The notes under the pieces were generated by a model. That model worked only from the letters and a program-made list of their open reading frames with translations, was not told the origin of the DNA and did not search any database. The position numbers were made by a program, and so were the translations under genes. Source: Paguma larvata (lineage: Eukaryota > Chordata > Mammalia > Carnivora > Viverridae). Taken from it: 64,000 nt of DNA. Position 1 is the first letter of the stretch. The number at the start of each line of letters is the position of its first letter. Shown here in pieces: positions 58,961-64,000 of the stretch. Where the stretch lies: assembly GCA_030068075.1 (NCBI GenBank), contig CM057844.1, positions 15,174,001 to 15,238,000 on the forward strand, in the 5' to 3' direction.

Positions 58961-59170
58961 AAAAAAAAAAAAACTTTTTTTTTACTTATTTTTGAGAGAC
59001 AGAGTACAAGCAGGGGAGGAACAGAGAGAAAGGGAGATACAGAATCTGAAGCAGGCTCTAGGCTCCGAGCTCTCAACATAAAGCCTCACAGGGCTCAAAC
59101 TCATGAGCTACGAGATCGTGACCTGAGTGGAAGTCAGACGCTCAACCAACTGAGCCCCCCAGGTGCCCCT
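58961..59170 (-). mobile_element. Felid Can-SINE, antisense
   Basis: A-run then T-rich tail reverse, caggggaggaacagagagaa, aagcaggctctaggctccga and head reverse ending gagccccccaggtgcccc. Target duplication ctagtacacttactcttt (58943-58960) and ctagcacacttactctta (59171-59188), 16 of 18 bases. It creates the spurious 137-codon frame 58868-59281. Confidence 0.96.
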
Positions 59171-59188
59171 CTAGCACACTTACTCTTA

Positions 59189-60833
59189 AGAGCTGCATCC
59201 GGCTGTGCACCCATCTGTGCTCTCAGTGCTGTGAGACAAGTGTGCTTTCTGCACCTACTATACAGCACAGGTGGAGGCTGAGTAACATGCACTGCACTCA
59301 GATCTGGCTCATGGCCATGGCCGGGGGCAAATGAGGCTGCAGCCCTGCCAAGGGGTGTGTTTCTGTAATTTGAATAAAGAACCCCCTATGTGCCAATAGC
59401 AGCCTTATTCAAGGAAGGCTATGAAACAACCCAAGCATTCCGCTATCCCCTTATAGCTGTATTTGGGGGAGGAGAGGAAGAAAAATATAACCGGTTCCTT
59501 TTTTATGCCTTCCAAGCCCATTTTCCCTTTCTCTGCATTCTGAAATTCAGAGACTATAAAAAGATAGGAACAAAGTAAAAGCTAACACTAGAAGCAAAGA
59601 AGAAAAACCACTAGCTCCCTTTTCTTTCGTAGAAAACAAAGTGAGCTTTTCTCTAGGTAATGAGAAAGGAAAAATATCTATACTTGATCAACCTCGTATC
59701 TCTTCCCTCAGTCCAACCCAGGCAAAGCAGAGGCAGCATGGCACCAGGTGCCACCAGCCACCAACAGCACAGACCCCAAGAAACGTGTGCTTAGCAGTCA
59801 CAGTAATAGGAGGCGGAGCTGGGGTGGGGAACACAACATTGCATCTTGACTTTCGCATTAAAGGTACGTTTGCATTTAAGACTCATTTCCACAACTAGGT
59901 TGGATGAACTCACAAGTCAGATGATATTTACTCAGAGGTCTTTCCTGGTACTTGCAAGGCATGACCAAGGGCTGTTACCTTGCCACGGCCCTCCCCGCGA
60001 GCGAGAGACTACCGCAACACTTCGCTCAGCCCTCTCTAGGTTTCTCCTAGGATTCCCATCTAGGCTCCAGTGTCCTGGTGGTAGTAACACAACGGATGTC
60101 ACAAAAATATAAGTTTAACTATATATTTATTTAAAAATTATGTTATCTATAATTTGTAATATATTTCATACATTTACAGATATATTTTCTATATTATGTA
60201 TAAATAGAAATTTTGTCAGAGCAGCCTCCCTTTAATATGATGCTTTGCAGTGTGGCTTGTTGGGGGTGAGGTGGGAGTCTTAATTTTTTTTTCAAGATTT
60301 TATTTGATAGAATTTCTCATGCTACATAATTTGCCTTAAAATTGCCATGCACTACAGCCAGAACATTTAAATATGTTCGAGATCAGACATAGCCTCAGAC
60401 CTTGAGGTCCCTGGCTGCCTGTGGTCGTCAGTGACCCTCAGAACATTCGAGCAGGGTCTTAGTTTCAAAAACCTGGATATATGCCAACCCAGGTAATTAT
60501 TCTTTGCCTACCTAATTTCCCCAGGCAATTTAATTGAAAATGGTATTATCCGTCACCTCAGTTCTAAGCTGCTCTGAAGTGTCCCTGTGTCCTGCTTCTT
60601 CCCTCCATTATAAGCTAACTGAGCTGGTTTCTTTTTGAAGCTTAAGTTGAAAAAAAATGTTTCTGAATCTCTCTAGGGGGAAAATATCAGATAAATAGGA
60701 GCCATTTAATTAGTCTCAAACCAGTGTACTGAATAGCGTTGGCAGCAGTTGTAAGACACCCCTCCTTGCTGCCTAACCTTATGAAAAGTCTCTTTTATAG
60801 ACAGAAATACAAAGGGTTTCTTACTGAAAAACT
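59189..60833. other. Unannotated stretch
   Basis: No repeat named. Between 59600 and 60070 the DNA is less AT-rich, with a few CpGs (accctccccgcgagcgagag-type sequence near 59991). AT-rich tatattta runs at 60118-60210. No exon supported. Confidence 0.5.
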
Positions 60834-60836
60834 AAC

Positions 60837-60872
60837 CAAAAACAAAACAAAACAAAACAAAACAAAACAAAA
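60837..60872. repeat. (AAAAC)n microsatellite
   Basis: About seven perfect units of aaaac/caaaa in a row between accaaaaac and tgggagagg. Confidence 0.95.
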
Positions 60873-60929
60873 CTGGGAGAGGGGAATGGGAGATACCCTG
60901 AGATGATTTTACTCTCCTGAAATGATTTT

Positions 60930-61149
60930 TTATTAAATTTTTTTAAATATTTATTTTATGAGAGAGAGAGAGAAAGAGCACACACATGGGGGAAGGGCAG
61001 AGAGAAGAGGGAGACACAGAATCTGAAGCAGGCTCCAGACTCTGAGCTGTCAGCACAGAGCCCAATGGGGGGCTTGAAGTCATGAACCGGGAGATCAAGA
61101 CCTGAGCTCCAAGTCGGATGCTTAACCAACTAAGCCACCCAGGCACCCT
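60930..61149 (-). mobile_element. Felid Can-SINE, antisense
   Basis: Tail reverse (ttttaaatatttattttatg), (ga)n run, gggggaagggcagagagaag, aatctgaagcaggctccaga and head reverse ctaagccacccaggcaccct. Full length. Confidence 0.95.
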
Positions 61150-61317
61150 ATCTCCATTTTGAATCTCCATTTCAAAAGGCACTGTCCCCTTATTTCCAAA
61201 TAAGCTGATTTAGAGTCAGCAGAACAAAATACACCATTTAACACAGGAATACATAAAACACAATGAAAATGCAACAGAAATATGCTTTTTGATTACTTCG
61301 GACGAACATGAACTTAC

Positions 61318-62135
61318 AGCAGTGCTCTCCAATAGGAATACAATGAAAGCTATGAAGGTGAGTTACACATGTAATTTTCAACTTTCTAGTAGCAACACTT
61401 AGAAAGTAAGAAGAAACAAAGACTACTGGTCAGCAGTAAGAGGAAAGAACTGGTAACACCAACTTGGATGGATCTCAAGAGAATTTTGCTGAATGAGAAA
61501 AGCTACTCTAAAAAGGCTACCTACTATAGGAGATTCCCTTTATATGATAACCTTGAAATGACAAAAGTACACAGATGGAGGACAGATTAGGGATTCCCAG
61601 GAGTTGGGTAGGGGGTGGAGAAAGGGGGAGAGGTGGGCTGCTATAGCTATGGAAGCTTAGCACAGAGAATCCTTTCAACAGAATTCTGTATTTTGACTGT
61701 GGTGGTGGGCATGTGCATCCACACAGGTGATTAAAGTGCACAGAATTACACACAGGCATGCATAAAACTGATAAAATCTGAATCAGGTCAGGGGATTATA
61801 TGAATGTCAATGTCGTGATTGAGCTATTATACTATAGTTTCAGAAGATGGTGCCATGGGGAAAACTGGGTGAAGGGTATGGGGGATCTCTCTGTATTTTA
61901 TTTTACAGCTGCATATGAATCTAAAACTGAAAATTAAAAATTAAAAAATTACATAATTGAGTACATGTAATCAATATAAAAATGGAGATGCTTTTTTTTT
62001 TTTCAATCTAAGTCTTTGGAATCTAGTGCGTCATTTACTCTGACAGCACATTTCAATTCAAAGTACCCACATTTCAGGTGTTCAAAGGCCACATGTGGCT
62101 GTTGGTCCCAGTCCTGGGCAGCAAAAACACTTTAA
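61318..62135 (+). mobile_element. hAT-like DNA transposon, split by an L1
   Basis: Left part 61318-61418: gcagtgctctccaataggaa, tgagttacacatgtaatttt, actttctagtagcaacactt, gtaagaagaaacaaa. The right part 61949-62135 continues with gtacatgtaatcaatataaa, aatctaagtctttggaatct, ctgacagcacatttcaattc, ccacatttcaggtgttcaaa and ggccacatgtggctgttggt. Same family as the copies near 10.4, 18.2 and 46.6 kb. About 75 bases of the expected middle are missing at the junction. Confidence 0.85.
61419..61948 (+). mobile_element. Old L1 3' end inside the hAT-like element
   Basis: aacttggatggatctcaaga, ttatatgataaccttgaaat, cacagatggaggacagatta, gacaggtgat-like sequence, ctgggtgaagggtatggggg, atctctctgtattttatttt, agctgcatatgaatctaaaa and an A-rich end form an L1M 3' terminus. 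5' truncated; no target duplication resolved. Confidence 0.85.
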
Positions 62136-62402
62136 ACTAAGCCTACTATCTTCCCAGTCCTGTCAAATGGCACATTCTAACATGAAATCTTTGCTTTCTG
62201 GACTTTTTATGGAATTTTGCTTACATAGCTAGTTTATAATGAAACCCTTAAAGATTGAACAATCACTGGAAAATGTAACCTGACTGGGAGAGAAAATTTC
62301 ATCAGTGGTACCAGTCTGAATCTGGTTTGGACCACAGTTCTACAACAAAAATAACTAATCCCTCTAAAAAGGACACCTGGTAGCTTCTAAGAAATAATAC
62401 CT

Positions 62403-62634
62403 GGGGCGTCTGGTTGGCTCAGTCGGTTAAGCGGTTAAGAGTTCAATTCCGGTTCACATCATGATCTCATGGTGTGAGTTAGAGCCCTGCGTTGGGCTCT
62501 GTGCTGACAGCTCGGAGCCTGGAGCGTGCTTCGGATTCTGTGTCTCCCTCTCTTTCTCTACTCCTCCCCAGCTCATGCTCTGTCTCTCTTTGTCTCTCAA
62601 AAATAAATAAATATTTTAAAAAATTAAAAAAAAA
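62403..62634 (+). mobile_element. Felid Can-SINE with a small head duplication
   Basis: Head ggggcgtctggttggctcag, cggttaagcggttaagagtt (the ggttaag element is doubled), body ctctgtgctgacagctcgga, CT-rich run and aaaaataaataaatatttta tail. Target duplication aagaaataatacct (62389-62402) and aagaaagaatgcct (62633-62646). Confidence 0.95.
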
Positions 62635-62646
62635 GAAAGAATGCCT

Positions 62647-63134
62647 AAGAAAAATTTCAAGAGCTATGTATGGTATATCAACTGCACTCAAGAACTAAGA
62701 TTTTTTTAAACTATTTTTGAATCTTTGTGATTTTTTTTCTGTTGTTTTCTCTCTGCTCTCTTACTTCTCCTTGGTGATTAAAATTATTAAAATGAAAAGG
62801 TCTTGTGGGTTTGTTCTTCAGAGCCATGAAACTGTGAGACTCAATCTTCCTTTACAGGTAGTCATGGAGGAGAAAGAAAAAAGTGAGGAGTGTGTAATGG
62901 CAGCTTTGAAAAATATATAAAATTAGGCCAAATCTCTCGGGACTCTGAAAAGTAAAACAAGGTGCAGACCTGGTTCTCAGACCAGTCTGACGGAAAACTC
63001 AGGACTCAATCTCAAAAGACCAGTGCAATCTCCATCCACCACAGAAAGCAGGAATGCAATGAGAAAACACTATTCCCAAATGGAGCCTTGGAGAGTATAA
63101 AGAGAGCGGGTTATGGAAAGAGAAAGACGGATCT
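62647..63134. other. Unannotated stretch
   Basis: No repeat or exon recognised. Confidence 0.55.
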
Positions 63135-63300
63135 TTGAGAATACAAGACAATTAACCTCTCCTGGACCTAGTTGCCTGGTTTGTAAAGCAGCAAAATTAT
63201 CTACCTCACTCACTGTTGTGAAGTTAAATGGAAGAATACACGAAAAGTGCCTATCACATTTCTGCAGTCCTGAGTGGGTGTTCAATTACAGTCCTTTCCC
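63135..63300 (-). repeat. MIR SINE, antisense
   Basis: acaattaacctctcctggac, tgcctggtttgtaaagcagc, aattatctacctcactcact, gttgtgaagttaaatggaag, aaaagtgcctatcacatttc and gtgggtgttcaattac are in the order of a reversed MIR. Confidence 0.85.
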
Positions 63301-63445
63301 ACTCGTTTCTACACTCAAATAACTACCCATGGAGAGAAAATAATCCTGTGCAAAGTAAACCAAGAATAGTAACATCAGAAACTCAAGAACTGGTGCTCTA
63401 GGGTAATGCCAAGGAGAAATATGTCATTTTAATCCACTGCAATTT

Positions 63446-63670
63446 GTTTCTATTGTTATTATTATTATTATTATTATTAATTATTATTACTATTTGAGAG
63501 AGAGAGAGAAAGAGAGAGAGCACACACAAACAGGAGAGAGGTGCAGAGAAAGAAAGAAAGAGAATCTTAACCAGGCTCTCCACTGAGTGGAGAGCCCACA
63601 ATTCTGGGATCATGACCTGAGCCAAAATCAAGAGTCAGACACTCAACCAACTGAGCCGCCTAGGCACCCC
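63446..63670 (-). mobile_element. Can-SINE, antisense, with (TTA)n tail
   Basis: The tail has become a (tta)n microsatellite (63451-63490). Then comes a (ga)n run and gtgcagagaaagaaagaaag. The body, caggctctccactgagtgga, differs from the usual felid type and resembles the subtype shared with dog-like carnivorans. Head reverse: ctgagccgcctaggcacccc. Confidence 0.92.
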
Positions 63671-64000
63671 TGTTCTGATTCACTTCTAATCTGTTGGTAG
63701 GAAGGTGGTTTCATAATCAGTCTAGGTTTATAGCACTCCCGAGACAGGCGTAGAGGAGCAGATACACATAAGGCAGAGGCCCCCAAATAACCTAAAAACT
63801 GGAAACTCGGCTGATTTCAACAGCGAATCAAGACCTCAAGAACTTTTATATGTTCATGTTCTTTGCAAACATTAACTGTATCTTCCAGTCAGCAAGTGAG
63901 AATAGGAAAAAGAATATGGTATAGCTCAGAAGAATCACATAATGCTTGATGTTCCCTGGTTATGAAGTATAGAACTTTGAGACTGGTATTTATGTTTGTC

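Noticed and set aside
58868..59281. 137-codon open frame
   Set aside because: It spans an MIR edge and an antisense Can-SINE, including its target duplications; an artefact of repeats.
18536..62698. A recurring peptide of the type SAQVMISxFxxSSPxSGSVLTAQSLEPASDSVSPSL in many frames
   Set aside because: It looks like a conserved small-protein family, but every instance is a translation of the felid Can-SINE body.

Overview
This window is nuclear DNA from a carnivoran mammal, almost certainly a felid. About two dozen copies of a tRNA-Lys-derived Can-SINE are present. Nearly all carry the cat-type body, which reads roughly gtgctgacagctcagagcc then gattctgtgtctccctctc with an A-rich tail, rather than the body typical of dog. 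Placental repeats fill much of the rest: MIR, L2, L1, MLT1-class LTRs, MER5A-like and MER20-like hAT elements. No coding exon, rRNA, functional tRNA, CRISPR array or bacterial or viral gene could be supported. The longest open frame is 174 codons and shows no recognisable domain, so I read the window as intergenic or deep intronic DNA.

Layout. 0-9 kb: a perfect three-unit 107-bp tandem repeat, an MIR, two L1 remnants (one split by a SINE), a MER5A-like element, and a short duplication pair near 7-8 kb. 10-19 kb: a hAT-like element split by a short Can-SINE, a MER20-like copy, several antisense SINEs, a MER5 copy split by a SINE, and a second hAT-like copy. 18.8-20.1 kb: a 303-bp segment present twice at about 99% identity. 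21-30 kb: an LTR split by an L1, a GT/TA microsatellite, a possible class I solo LTR, and three more MaLR LTRs. 30-41 kb: SINEs, including one SINE inside another, L2 pieces, an antisense L1, and two MaLR LTRs. 41.8-43.7 kb: an L1 inside an older L1. 45-51 kb: LTRs, a third hAT-like copy, then about 3 kb in which I recognise nothing. 51-64 kb: SINEs, an L1 with an internal SINE, LTRs, and a hAT-like element split by an L1.

There are no genes here to work together. What the sequence does record is a sequence of insertions: nested elements and target-site duplications give relative ages. Two local duplications look like copy-and-paste of unique DNA rather than retrotransposition, and they are the most unusual signals. 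All repeat family names come from memory of consensus sequences, not from a database search, and element ends are usually good to about 5-20 bases.
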